From the NCBI RefSeq assembly GCF_020889785.1, contig NZ_JACMYK010000007.1, positions 1 through 64,000 on the forward strand: a DNA stretch of 64,000 bases. Reading direction: 5' to 3'. Made by a program: the position numbers and the translations under genes. Positions within the stretch are counted from its first letter, which is position 1. Each line of letters starts with the position of its first letter. A model generated the notes under the pieces. That model worked only from the letters and a program-made list of their open reading frames with translations. It ran no database searches and was not told the origin of the DNA. This DNA comes from Bradyrhizobium acaciae (GTDB taxonomy: Bacteria > Pseudomonadota > Alphaproteobacteria > Rhizobiales > Xanthobacteraceae). Below are positions 8,571 through 16,881 of the stretch, in pieces.

Positions 8571-10030
8571 TGCAGTTTGTCTCCGATCAGGAACTGGAGG
8601 GCGCGGTCAAGGCGGATGTGAGGCAGCGCCGGCTCCGCATCGCCGTTGCGTTCCAGCTTCGGCGGGCGGAAGCGCAGGAAGCGATAGTCGGCGGCGTCGG
8701 CACCTGAGCTCGAGAGGCCGCGGAATCCGCCGTTGAACATTTCCTCTGGATTGTCGGGCAGGTCGCCCGGGAAGGTCGCAACCTCGGTCTCGCCGTCCAG
8801 CGTCTCGCCGTTGGCGACTTCGCCCGGCGCCGGCGTGCCGAGGATCGACGGCAGCCGGTCGCGCCCGCGCTGAACCTGGGCCTCGCGCGTGGCGCGCACC
8901 GCGGCGAGCGCCACCACGTCGATGTCGGCGCCGGCATATTCGGCGCGCTCGGCGGCTTTCGCCACGATCCGCCGCAGCACGGCCTCGAGCCGGTCATGGC
9001 TCTGGTGGTGCAGATGGTCGGCCTTGGTCGCTGCGAACAGGATGCGGTCGATGCGCGGGCGGAACAGTGCGCTCACGATCGTGCTGCGGCCGATCCGGAA
9101 GCAGTCGAGGATGCCGGCGAGCGCGGCCTCGAGATCGTGCAGCGCCTCGGGGCCGGCATTGAATGCGGCAAGCGCATCGGCGAGCACGATCTGGCGATCG
9201 AGCCGCGCGAAGTGATCGCGGAAGAACGGCCGCACCACGACGTCCTTGTAGGACTCGTAACGCCGCCGCATCATCGCCCACAGCGAGCCGTCGGGCGCGC
9301 TCTCGTCCACGGGCACGTCGATTGGCGCAAAGGTCAGCGCCGGCGTGTCGGCGAGGTTGCCCGGCATCAGGAAACGGCCGGGCGGCAACAGGCTCATCGC
9401 GAAGCGTTCGTCGCGGCAGGCGCGCAGATAACCGGTGAACAGTCTTGCTGCGGTGAGCGCAGCCTGCTCGTCCGCGTTGGCCTCGGGCTTCAGCGTCGTG
9501 AGATGTGCCTGCCAGGGCGCCGCGAGTTTTGTGCGCAGCGGCTCGCGCGACAGCGCAAGGCTGTCCGCCGACCATTGCTCGTAGCTCTTGTTCAGCAGCG
9601 GCAGGTCGAGCAGCCACTCGCCGGGATAGTCGACGATGTCGAGGGTGAGCTTGCGGTCCGCGCCATTTTGCCGCTGATACTCGATCACCAGCCGCAGCTC
9701 GGAGATGTCGGTGGTCGAACTCGGCCAGCGCCGCTCCTCGACCAATGTACGGACATGGTTCTCATAGGCGAAGCGCGGCACCGCATCGTCGGGCTGCGGA
9801 GCGAGGTAGGCGCGTGCGATCCGCCCCGAGGCATAGGCCTCGAATACCGGGAAGCGGCCGCCGCGGGTCAGGCCGTGCACCAGTGCGGTGATGAACACGG
9901 TCTTGCCGGCGCGCGACAGGCCGGTGACGCCGAGCCGCACCGTCGGGTTGAAAAAACCCTCGCTATAGTCGAGCAGCGCCCGCGCCGAGAGACGCGCTTC
10001 CTCGACGATATCTCGAAACCTGGGGGGCAT
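8567..10030 (-). CDS. ycjX: YcjX-family P-loop GTPase-like protein (DUF463)
   Basis: 487 residues. The Walker A motif is in LGVTGLSRAGKTVF near the N-terminus, followed by DIVDYPGEWLLDLPLL, the DxxG-like region typical of DUF463. LFAATKADHLHHQSHD later gives the TKAD specificity motif expected of a GTPase. It is the first gene of a two-gene operon with ycjF. No good Shine-Dalgarno is visible before the ATG at 10028-10030. Cytoplasmic, probably membrane-associated through YcjF. Confidence 0.88.
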   Translation of the reverse strand: MPPRFRDIVEEARLSARALLDYSEGFFNPTVRLGVTGLSRAGKTVFITALVHGLTRGGRFPVFEAYASGRIARAYLAPQPDDAVPRFAYENHVRTLVEERRWPSSTTDISELRLVIEYQRQNGADRKLTLDIVDYPGEWLLDLPLLNKSYEQWSADSLALSREPLRTKLAAPWQAHLTTLKPEANADEQAALTAARLFTGYLRACRDERFAMSLLPPGRFLMPGNLADTPALTFAPIDVPVDESAPDGSLWAMMRRRYESYKDVVVRPFFRDHFARLDRQIVLADALAAFNAGPEALHDLEAALAGILDCFRIGRSTIVSALFRPRIDRILFAATKADHLHHQSHDRLEAVLRRIVAKAAERAEYAGADIDVVALAAVRATREAQVQRGRDRLPSILGTPAPGEVANGETLDGETEVATFPGDLPDNPEEMFNGGFRGLSSSGADAADYRFLRFRPPKLERNGDAEPALPHIRLDRALQFLIGDKLQ

Positions 10031-10203
10031 GGAGGGTTAAGGAAAGACCCGGCAGGAGGGACCAAAATGGGCGGGCGATCACCCGCAAGGTGGCGATTAT
10101 CGGGCCAAAATCAAGCTTCACATTTCCGGCGCCTTTGCAGGCGAGGGATTGCAGGGGAATTGCCCGCGCTACCCATCGTCCATCGGCCCACGGGAAAGCC
10201 TGC

Positions 10204-10899
10204 ATGACGGTCTTCCGCCTGAAGCAACTTGCCTCGACCTCGATCCATGCGGCCGGCGCCGCGTTGTGGAACTACGACCGCGCCGAGCTGATCGCCGACG
10301 GCGTCGTCCATCTCGTCGGCGTCGCTTTCGGGCTGATTGCCGCCACCGCGCTGATCGTGCTGACCGCAGTCTATGCCGGCCCGTTCGATGTTGCCGTGGT
10401 GTCGGTCTATGTCGCGGGCCTGCTCGCGATGCTGATGCTGTCGGCGACCTATAACCTCTGGCCGGTGTCGCGCGCCAAATGGGTGCTACGGCGCTTCGAC
10501 CATTCCGCGATCTATCTGTTGATCGCCGCGACCTATACGCCGTTCATCGTGGAACTGAAGGACAGCTATTTTGCGATTGCGCTGCTGGTCGGTGTGTGGT
10601 GGGTGGCGATCGTCGGGATCTGGCTGAAGCTCGCCTATCCCGGCCGTTTCGACCGGCTGTCGGTCGGGCTTTATCTCGCGATGGGCTGGAGCGGCGTCAT
10701 GCTCTACGACCGCGTCGTCAAGGCGCTGCCGGCGATGGCGCTCGGCTTCGTGCTGGCCGGCGGCATCCTCTACAGCCTCGGCGTGATCTTCCACTCCTGG
10801 CGCCGGCTGCGTTTCCAGAACGCTATCTGGCACTGTTTCGTGCTCTGTGGGGCTGCCTGCCACTATACCGCGGTGTTCGACGTCGTGCTGGCGAGCTGA
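10204..10899 (+). CDS. trhA: hemolysin III family membrane protein (TrhA/PAQR type)
   Basis: 231 residues with seven predicted membrane segments. The family signature is present: EliADGVVHLVG at the start, LMLSATYNLWP in the middle and a His-bearing tail (WHCFVLCGAACHYTAVF). The Ser-His-Asp-like metal residues of the PAQR/CREST superfamily can be placed in these segments. Bacterial members affect membrane fluidity or energetics. I took ATG 10204 (GGGAAAG upstream) rather than the longer frame from 10090, whose extra 38 residues look like non-coding sequence. Confidence 0.88.
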   Translation: MTVFRLKQLASTSIHAAGAALWNYDRAELIADGVVHLVGVAFGLIAATALIVLTAVYAGPFDVAVVSVYVAGLLAMLMLSATYNLWPVSRAKWVLRRFDHSAIYLLIAATYTPFIVELKDSYFAIALLVGVWWVAIVGIWLKLAYPGRFDRLSVGLYLAMGWSGVMLYDRVVKALPAMALGFVLAGGILYSLGVIFHSWRRLRFQNAIWHCFVLCGAACHYTAVFDVVLAS

Positions 10900-10959
10900 A
10901 GTTCTCGCCATCCACCGCGGATGGGTTATCATGCTTCGTGATACGCCCCGTTCCGCCTG

Positions 10960-11064
10960 TCCCGTCACCCTGAGGAGCGCGGTACGCGCGTCTCGAAGGG
11001 TCGACGGCCACCAGCCGGGCCGTGCATCCTTCGAGACGCGCTTCGCGCTCCTCAGGATGACGGG
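10960..11064. repeat. palindromic intergenic repeat, CCCGTCACCCTGAGGAGC family
   Basis: The outer arms CCCGTCACCCTGAGGAGCGC and GCGCTCCTCAGGATGACGGG pair with one mismatch. An inner dyad (GCGTCTCGAAGG with CCTTCGAGACGC) surrounds a short variable centre. It lies between two genes on the same strand. The inner dyad is shared with the repeat at 16719-16873. Confidence 0.8.
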
Positions 11065-11123
11065 ACACGAGGAGTGGGTGAGCAAATCGACAGTGTGCAA
11101 GCAAAGATATCGGGAGGATGGCC

Positions 11124-11918
11124 ATGCAGGTGGCAGGTAAAGTGGTGGTGGTCACCGGCGGTGGCAACGGCATCGGCAAGGCGCTGTGCGAGGCATTCCA
11201 CGCCGCCGGCGCATCCAAGGTCGTGGTCGTTGACCTCGATCATGCCGCGGCCGAGAAGGTCGCGGCCTCGGTCGGCGGCGCCGCGTTCAAATGCGATGTC
11301 GGTCAGGAGAAGAACATCCTGCACGTGATCGACGAGACCGAACGCATGTTCGGCCCGATCGCGCTGTTCTGCTCCAACGCCGGCATCGGTGGCGGCTTCG
11401 ATCCGCTGTCGAAAAACGCCGGCGGCACCTCGGATGAGCCGTGGTCTCGAAGCTGGGCGATCCATGTGATGGCGCATGTCTATGCTGCGCGGCATCTGGT
11501 GCCGCGGATGAAGGCGCGCGGCGAGGGCTATTTCCTCAACACGATCTCCGCCGCGGGCCTGCTGTCGCAGGTCGGCAGTCCTGCTTACTCCACCACCAAG
11601 CATGCCGCGGTCGGCTTTGCCGAGAACCTGGCGATCTCGCACCGCGCCGACAACATCAAGGTCTCGATCCTCTGTCCGCAGGGCGTCGACACCAACATGC
11701 TGCGCTCGATCCCGAAGGGCCCGCAATCCGGCGACGGCGATCTCACCGCGGAGCAGGTCGCACAAGATGCGCTCAAGGGCATCGAGCAGGAAACCTTCCT
11801 GATCCTGCCGCACCCGCAGGTGCTTGGCTACATGCGCAAGAAGACCGAGAACTACGACCGCTGGATCGGCGGCATGGCCAAGATCCAGGCCAAGATGCGC
11901 GAGAGCTACGGAAAGTGA
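11124..11918 (+). CDS. short-chain dehydrogenase/reductase (SDR)
   Basis: 264 residues, normal for a classical SDR. The Rossmann cofactor motif is [11 protein letters not shown], followed by the CSNAGIGG segment. The catalytic Tyr-Lys is in [14 protein letters not shown], with Ser upstream in LNTISAAG. It should be an NAD(P)-linked oxidoreductase of unknown substrate. The ATG at 11124 is preceded by GGGAGG at the right spacing; the ATG at 11118 would abut that site and is less likely. Confidence 0.9.
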   Translation: MQVAGKVVVVTGGGNGIGKALCEAFHAAGASKVVVVDLDHAAAEKVAASVGGAAFKCDVGQEKNILHVIDETERMFGPIALFCSNAGIGGGFDPLSKNAGGTSDEPWSRSWAIHVMAHVYAARHLVPRMKARGEGYFLNTISAAGLLSQVGSPAYSTTKHAAVGFAENLAISHRADNIKVSILCPQGVDTNMLRSIPKGPQSGDGDLTAEQVAQDALKGIEQETFLILPHPQVLGYMRKKTENYDRWIGGMAKIQAKMRESYGK

Positions 11919-11924
11919 CCGAAG

Positions 11925-12041
11925 GTCATTCCGGGGCGCGAAGCGAACCCCAATTCGCAATTGCGAATTGTGGAATCTCGAGATTCCCCGGTGCGCAATT
12001 GCGCACCTGAGGTTCGATGCTTCGCATCGCCCCGGAATGAC
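11925..12041. repeat. palindromic repeat, GTCATTCCGGGGCG family
   Basis: Perfect 14-bp outer arms (GTCATTCCGGGGCG and its complement) enclose several short dyads built on GCAATTGCGAATT and GGTGCGCAATTGCGCACC. It starts just after the SDR stop codon and could also act in transcript termination. Confidence 0.75.
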
Positions 12042-12086
12042 GGTGATTGACTGCGCATGTCGCTACGACGTGAGGTGCGCACGATA

Positions 12087-12260
12087 GTCAGGCTCCCTCC
12101 CCCCTTGCGGGGGAGGGCGGGGAGAGGGGTGGCCCCGGGCGAGATCATTGATCGAAGCGTCGCTATCGCAATCTCGGTCGCGCGCCGTCGGGATTGAAGG
12201 GAGAGAGCACCCGTGTGGTACCCCTCTCCCTATCCCTCCCCCGCAAGGGGGAGGGAACCC
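12087..12260. repeat. palindromic repeat, GGCTCCCTCCCCCCTTGCGG family (copy 1)
   Basis: The two ends are GGCTCCCTCC-CCCCTTGCGGGGGAGGG and its near complement ending CCCCGCAAGGGGGAGGGAACC. The middle carries GGGGAGAGGGGT / ACCCCTCTCCCT. It lies between the convergent SDR and TetR genes. A second copy is at 14554-14754. Confidence 0.78.
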
Positions 12261-12292
12261 TTCCGCTGGTGCCATCCTCACGTAAGGTGAAC

Positions 12293-12913
12293 TCACTCCC
12301 TGGTGAGCTGCGCGACCTTCTCGCGCAGATAGGCGTCCATCATGTCGGGGGCCGAGGCGCCGAACATCCTGATGCGGCCGGTGTGCAACAACAGCAGCAG
12401 GCCGGTTGCGTGGGCGAAGCAATCCACCACCACCATATTCGCCTTCGGCCTGGACGCACCGAGCGCTTCGGCAGCTTCCGCAATCGGATGCAGCGCCGTC
12501 TCCAGCGCGGCGTTCAGCGCGTGGTCGCGGTCATGGCCGAGCCCGGCCGGCTTCATGCCGCCGCGGAATAGATAGAAGCCGAGATCGAGATCGCGCGGGT
12601 TCTCCGCGTAGTAGCGGAAGAAGCCCATGCCGGCCGCGTGCAGCCTCTGTTTGGCGCCGCGCGTCGTCGCAACCGCGGCGCCGACGGCTTCGCCGAGCGA
12701 GGCCAACGATTGCCGCAGCACCTCGGCATAGATCGCTTCCTTGGAATCGAAGTGGAAATACAGCGCCGCCGGCGTATAGCCGGCCCGCGTCGCGATCGCG
12801 CGCAGGCTCGCGCCCTCGAGGCCTTCTTCTGCGAACACGCTGCGCGCCGCATCGAGGATCAGCTCCCGCTTGTGGCGGCTGACCGCTTCCTTCCTGCTCT
12901 CGCGCATCCGCAT
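12293..12913 (-). CDS. TetR/AcrR family transcriptional regulator
   Basis: 206 residues. The N-terminal HTH runs from about residue 13 to 60, with the standard sequence ILDAARSVFAEEGLEGASLR...YTPAALYFHFDSKEAIYAEV. The C-terminal ligand domain is helical. It is divergent from the 4-hydroxybutyryl-CoA dehydratase/HpaB-family gene, with two palindromes in the 84-base gap, so it probably represses that gene and itself. The frame stays open to 13783, but only the part from ATG 12911-12913 is TetR-like; the rest is the antisense of the neighbour. Confidence 0.9.
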   Translation of the reverse strand: MRMRESRKEAVSRHKRELILDAARSVFAEEGLEGASLRAIATRAGYTPAALYFHFDSKEAIYAEVLRQSLASLGEAVGAAVATTRGAKQRLHAAGMGFFRYYAENPRDLDLGFYLFRGGMKPAGLGHDRDHALNAALETALHPIAEAAEALGASRPKANMVVVDCFAHATGLLLLLHTGRIRMFGASAPDMMDAYLREKVAQLTRE

Positions 12914-12942
12914 CGGGCCCCAATCCGTTCTTGACTCAATTC

Positions 12943-12973
12943 TAACAGTGTTCAATAATTTAACAATGTTAAA
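12943..12973. promoter_or_regulatory. paired TetR-type operators
   Basis: Two dyads with the same core sit 18 bases apart centre to centre: TAACAgTGTT at 12943-12952 and TTTAACAaTGTTAAA at 12959-12973 (perfect 7-bp arms around one base). They lie between the divergent TetR gene and its probable target. The match of two AACA-N-TGTT cores suggests binding by two dimers. Confidence 0.65.
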
Positions 12974-12997
12974 ATAAATGAGCAAGGGAGAAGCGCC

Positions 12998-14545
12998 ATG
13001 CTGATGACGGCTGCGGACTACCGGGAATCCCTGCGCCGCTACAAGCCGCGGGTGTTCGTCAACGGCGAAGCCGTGGCGAGCGTCGCGGACGAGCCGTTGC
13101 TGGCGCCGGGCGTCGCCGGTGTCGGCGTGACCTATGATTTCGCGCATCGCGCCGAGCACGCGCCGATCATGACGGCGCGGCAGGCGACCTCCGGCAAGAC
13201 CGTCAACCGCATGCTCCACATCAATGAGAGCTCGCAGGACCTGCTCTACAAGCTCGAGGCGGTGCGGCTGGTGTGCAGGACATCCGGCTGCGCCCAGCGC
13301 TATCTCAGCCATGACGCGCTCAACGGGCTCTATCAGGCAACGAAACTGACCGACGACCGTCACGGCACCGATTATAGCCAGCGCTTCCTCAACTATCTGC
13401 ACGAGGTGCAGGACCAGGACCTGACGCTTGGCATCGCCATGACCGATGCCAAGGGCGACCGCTCCAAGCGTCCGGGCTTGCAATCCAATCCGGACGTCTA
13501 TGTCCACATCAAGGAGCGCCGCGCCGACGGCATCGTGATCCGCGGCACCAAGGCGATCGTGACAGGCGCGCCCTACATGCACGAATTCCTGGTGATGCCG
13601 TGCCGCACCCATGTGCCCGATGACAAGGATTTTGCGGTCTGTTGCGCGGTGCCGATCGACGCGCCCGGCGTCACCATCGTTGCGCGGCCGGCCGGTCGGC
13701 CCGGTGACGCGGCGGCGAAATTCTCGGCGAAATACGGCCAGTCGGTCGGCGTCGTGATCTTCGACGACGTGTTCGTGCCGCACGACCGCGTCTTCCTCGC
13801 CGGCGAGACCGAGGAGGGCGGCTTCCTCACCACGTCATATGCCACGCATCACCGCCACTCCTGCATCGGCGCACGCGCCGGTTTCGGCGATCTCCTGATC
13901 GGCGCCGGTGCGTTGATGATCGAGGCCAACGGGCTCGATGCCGAGAAGCACGCTCATATCCGCGAAGCGATGGTCGAACTGATCACCATCACCGAGAGCT
14001 TCTATGCCTGCGGGGTCGCGTCCTCGGTCTATTGCACCAGGGACCCGGCGGGATCGGTGATGCCGGATGCGGTGTTCTCGAACATCGGCAAGCTCTTGCT
14101 CGCGACCAAGATCTACGACATGCACCGCGTCGCGCATTACGTCTCCGGCGGCCTGATCGTGGCGCTGCCGGGTCCCGACGAGGACCACAATCCGGAGACG
14201 CGCGCTTCGCTCGCCGCCGTGATGGGCGGGCGTCCGGATATTCCGGCCGAGCAGCGCGCCGAGGTGGCGCGGTTGATCGAGGACCTCACCGTCTCGCACG
14301 AAGCCGGCTGGTACTCGGTGATCTCGCTGCATGGCGGCGGCTCGCCCGAGGCGATGAAGCGCGAGATCTGGCGCAACTATCCTGTGATGGAGAAGGCCGA
14401 GCTGGTCGAGAACCTGCTCGGCCGCGGCCTCGTCGACGAGGGGCAGCGGGTGTCGAAGCAACCCGGCCGCTGCTGCGCCACCGGCTGCGAAGTGCCGACG
14501 CCGTCGGCGATGGCGCTGGAGTATGAGCCTGCTCTAGTGAGGTGA
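12998..14545 (+). CDS. 4-hydroxyphenylacetate 3-hydroxylase / 4-hydroxybutyryl-CoA dehydratase family flavoprotein
   Basis: 515 residues with the full HpaB/AbfD fold (N-terminal beta/alpha part, FAD-binding middle, helical C-terminus). Recognisable pieces are MLMTAADYRESLRRYKPRVF, IKERRADGIVIRGTKA, FDDVFVPHDRVFL and ATHHRHSCIGARAG. By remembered alignment, the 4Fe-4S ligands of AbfD (Cys99, Cys103, His292, Cys299) correspond here to Cys, Tyr (CAQRY), His (HHRHS) and Ala (CIGA), so the cluster is probably incomplete. The C-terminus holds a Cys cluster (GRCCATGC). It may be a monooxygenase or a divergent dehydratase. The Shine-Dalgarno AGGGAGAAG is good. Probably controlled by the divergent TetR. 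Confidence 0.8.
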   Translation: MLMTAADYRESLRRYKPRVFVNGEAVASVADEPLLAPGVAGVGVTYDFAHRAEHAPIMTARQATSGKTVNRMLHINESSQDLLYKLEAVRLVCRTSGCAQRYLSHDALNGLYQATKLTDDRHGTDYSQRFLNYLHEVQDQDLTLGIAMTDAKGDRSKRPGLQSNPDVYVHIKERRADGIVIRGTKAIVTGAPYMHEFLVMPCRTHVPDDKDFAVCCAVPIDAPGVTIVARPAGRPGDAAAKFSAKYGQSVGVVIFDDVFVPHDRVFLAGETEEGGFLTTSYATHHRHSCIGARAGFGDLLIGAGALMIEANGLDAEKHAHIREAMVELITITESFYACGVASSVYCTRDPAGSVMPDAVFSNIGKLLLATKIYDMHRVAHYVSGGLIVALPGPDEDHNPETRASLAAVMGGRPDIPAEQRAEVARLIEDLTVSHEAGWYSVISLHGGGSPEAMKREIWRNYPVMEKAELVENLLGRGLVDEGQRVSKQPGRCCATGCEVPTPSAMALEYEPALVR

Positions 14546-14553
14546 GTACGCTA

Positions 14554-14754
14554 GTCAGGCTCCCTCCCCCCTTGCGGGGGAGGGTCGGGGAGAGGGGTAA
14601 GCCCCGGGCGAGATGTTGAAGTAAGTCCCGCTCTCGCAATCTCGATCGTACGCGTTGAGACTCATATTGAGAGAGCATGCCGTGTGGCACCCCTCTCCCT
14701 AACCTCGAGAGCGAGCTTCGCTCGCCTCGGACCCCCGCAAGGGGGAGGGAACCC
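14554..14754. repeat. palindromic repeat, GGCTCCCTCCCCCCTTGCGG family (copy 2)
   Basis: Nearly the same ends as the copy at 12087-12260 (GTCAGGCTCCCTCCCCCCTT at the left, CCCCCGCAAGGGGGAGGGAA at the right). Both copies have an internal GGGGAGAGGGGTaagCCCCGGGCGAGAT-like segment. An extra GAGCGAGCTTCGCTCGC dyad lies within this copy. Located between two convergent genes. Confidence 0.78.
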
Positions 14755-14828
14755 AACCGCCGGTGCCGTCCTTACGACGGCAGTGCCGACGCTGTCGGCA
14801 GCCGGGTTGGAGCAGCAACACGTGCTCG

Positions 14829-14914
14829 TGTAGGATGGGTAGAGCGTAGCGAAACCCATCAACTCGTGTCCGCGGCTAGAACGATGGGTATCGCTTCGCT
14901 CCACCCTTCCTACG
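14829..14914. repeat. palindromic repeat, GTAGGATGGGTAGAGCG family
   Basis: The left arm GTAGGATGGGTAGAGCGTAG-CGAAACCCATC faces a right arm GATGGGTATCGCTTCGCTCC-ACCCTTCCTAC. The arms pair imperfectly. This type is widespread between genes in Bradyrhizobium. It directly follows the copy at 14554-14754 in the same convergent gap. Confidence 0.7.
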
Positions 14915-14932
14915 GATCTGCCGTTGCCGCCC

Positions 14933-16561
14933 CTAGCTCTTCTGCGTGTAGAGCAGCGGCACCGCGGAATCGACCACCACCTCGATCAGGCTCGTGCCCT
15001 GATGCGAGAGGGCGCGCTGGTAGGCGCCCGGAAGCTCGGCCGATTTCGTCACCCGCATTGCGTCGCAGCCCATGCCTTCGGCGAGCTTGACGAAATCGAT
15101 GCCGGGCAGATCGAGGCCGGGCACGTTGCGTACCTGCATCACCTGGCTGAATGAACGCATCGCGCCATAGCCGGAATTGTTCATCACGACCACCGTCAGC
15201 GGCAGCTTGCGCTGCGCCGCGGTCCACAGCGCCTGGATCGAATACATCGCCGAGCCGTCGCCGATTAGGCAGACCGTGCGTCCCTCGCGCCGGCCGAGCG
15301 CCATGCCGACCGCGGCCGGCAGGCTGTAACCGAGGCCGCCGCTCGCCATGGTGTAGAAGCTGTCCTGGCCGCGCATCGGCATCGCCTTCTGCATCAGCGG
15401 ACGGTGCGACGGCACTTCCTCGACCAGTGCATCGTGCGGCCCCATCGCGGCCGAGAGCGCGTGCAGCGCGTATTCGGCGGGAATGGGATCGCCGGCCGCG
15501 GGCGCCGGCGGGAGGATGCGGCCCGCGGGTGCAGCGCGTTTGGTCTCGGGCAGCAGCCCGAGCAGCGCGGTCAGTGCCGGCTTCATCGTCGCGATGATGC
15601 TGTGGCCGGTCGGCGTCATCGCGGCGGCATCGGGATCGTCGGTGATCTGGAAGATCGGGGTCGCGCCGTCGAAGATCGCGGCATGGCCCTCCACATGGAA
15701 AGTGAACACCGGCGCGCCAACCACGACGACGAGATCGTGCTCGCGCAGCGCATCGGAGAGCTGGCCAGGTGCGGCATGCAGGAAGCCGGCAAATTGCGGA
15801 TGGCGCTCGGGGAACGAGCAGCGCGCCGAGAACGGGCTGGCCCAGACCGCAGCCTTCGTCCTCTCGGCGACCTCAACCATGAGGCCGACCGCTTCGGCGC
15901 GATCGACCGCCGGGCCGACGACGAGGGCAGGGTGTTTGGCCTCGCCGAGCGCGGCCGCCAGCGCTTGCATCGCGGCCGCATCAGGGCCGACCTCGCGGCT
16001 GACTTGGCGCGCATCGAGCGGTTGCGTCGCATGCGCCCAGTCGTCGATCGGCACCGAGACGAAGGTCGGCCCGCAGGGCGGCTGCATCGCGACATAGTAA
16101 GCCCGCGCGATCGCGGCCGGCACGTCCTCGGCGCGCGCCGGCTCGACCGCAAATTTCACGTAAGGCCGCGGAAATTCCGAGGCGCGCTCGGCATAGAGGA
16201 AGGCCTGCAGCGGCATGATCGAGCGCGCTTGCTGGCCCGCGGTGATCACCATCGGGGTCTGGTTACGATAGGCGTTGTAGATGTTGCCGAGCGCATTGCC
16301 GACGCCGGCCGCCGAATGCAGGTTGACGAAGGCGGCGTTGCGCGTCGCCAGCGCATAGCCGTCGGCCATGCCGACGACGGAGGCCTCCTGCAGGCCGAGC
16401 ACGTAGTCGATGTCGTCGGGCCAGTCGCTCAGGAACGGCAACTCGGTCGAGCCGGGATTGCCGAACACCTTCTTGATGCCCCACGCGCGCAGCAGCCCGA
16501 ACGTGGCGTCCTTGACGGTGACGGTCTTGCCTTTGCTGGCGGCGGGTTTGCGCGACGACAT
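14933..16561 (-). CDS. mdlC: benzoylformate decarboxylase-like TPP enzyme
   Basis: 542 residues with the three domains of a TPP-dependent decarboxylase. VFGNPGSTELPFL and LHSAAGVGNALGNIYNAY match benzoylformate decarboxylase, including the active-site Ser and His. The C-terminal TPP/Mg site is GDGSAMYSIQALW ... VVVMNNSGYGAM. The expected reaction is benzoylformate to benzaldehyde plus CO2. The ATG at 16559-16561 has GGGAG upstream; the frame further upstream is repeat sequence. No other mandelate-pathway genes are adjacent, so the natural substrate may be another 2-oxo acid. Confidence 0.85.
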   Translation of the reverse strand: MSSRKPAASKGKTVTVKDATFGLLRAWGIKKVFGNPGSTELPFLSDWPDDIDYVLGLQEASVVGMADGYALATRNAAFVNLHSAAGVGNALGNIYNAYRNQTPMVITAGQQARSIMPLQAFLYAERASEFPRPYVKFAVEPARAEDVPAAIARAYYVAMQPPCGPTFVSVPIDDWAHATQPLDARQVSREVGPDAAAMQALAAALGEAKHPALVVGPAVDRAEAVGLMVEVAERTKAAVWASPFSARCSFPERHPQFAGFLHAAPGQLSDALREHDLVVVVGAPVFTFHVEGHAAIFDGATPIFQITDDPDAAAMTPTGHSIIATMKPALTALLGLLPETKRAAPAGRILPPAPAAGDPIPAEYALHALSAAMGPHDALVEEVPSHRPLMQKAMPMRGQDSFYTMASGGLGYSLPAAVGMALGRREGRTVCLIGDGSAMYSIQALWTAAQRKLPLTVVVMNNSGYGAMRSFSQVMQVRNVPGLDLPGIDFVKLAEGMGCDAMRVTKSAELPGAYQRALSHQGTSLIEVVVDSAVPLLYTQKS

Positions 16562-16593
16562 CGGGCGGCTCCCATTTCGGTCTTGTTTGGTTC

Positions 16594-16655
16594 CGTCATT
16601 GCGCGCGGCAAAAGCGGAAAGGCAATCCACCTGTCGATGGATTGCCTGACGATGT
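16594..16655. repeat. degraded CGTCATTGCG-family repeat
   Basis: CGTCATTGCGCGCG is followed by GGCAATCCA-cctgtcgatg-GATTGCC. This resembles a shortened copy of the repeats at 27424-27540 and 28825-28951, with only the left outer arm kept. It lies just upstream of the decarboxylase start, where it could affect expression. Confidence 0.55.
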
Positions 16656-16718
16656 CAAGCCGCCGTGCCCATGGTTGCCGCGGCAACGGCTGAAAAACCG
16701 CTCGAGAGGTTACTCCAC

Positions 16719-16873
16719 GTCATCCCCGCGCAACGGCTTTGCCGTTGTCGCTGGAGGTGCGAGCGCAGCGAGCCTCGAAGGATGCGTGGCCCGAGTGGGG
16801 CCGTGCATCCTTCGAGACGCGCCCTGTGCGCGCTCCTCCAGCGTCAAAGGCAAAGCCGTTGCGCGGGGATGAC
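16719..16873. repeat. palindromic repeat with perfect 25-bp arms
   Basis: The arms at 16719-16743 and 16849-16873 (GTCATCCCCGCGCAACGGCT...) are perfect 25-bp inverted repeats. Inside is a second dyad, GCCTCGAAGGATGC with GCATCCTTCGAGACGC, shared with the repeat at 10960-11064. It ends 8 bases past the stop codon of the beta-lactamase gene and could serve as its terminator. Confidence 0.8.
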
Positions 16874-16881
16874 GGTGCCCC

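Noticed and set aside
12293..13783. 496-residue frame containing the TetR regulator
   Set aside because: The first 290 residues are antisense to the HpaB/AbfD-family gene. The TetR domain begins at the ATG at 12913, next to the operators.
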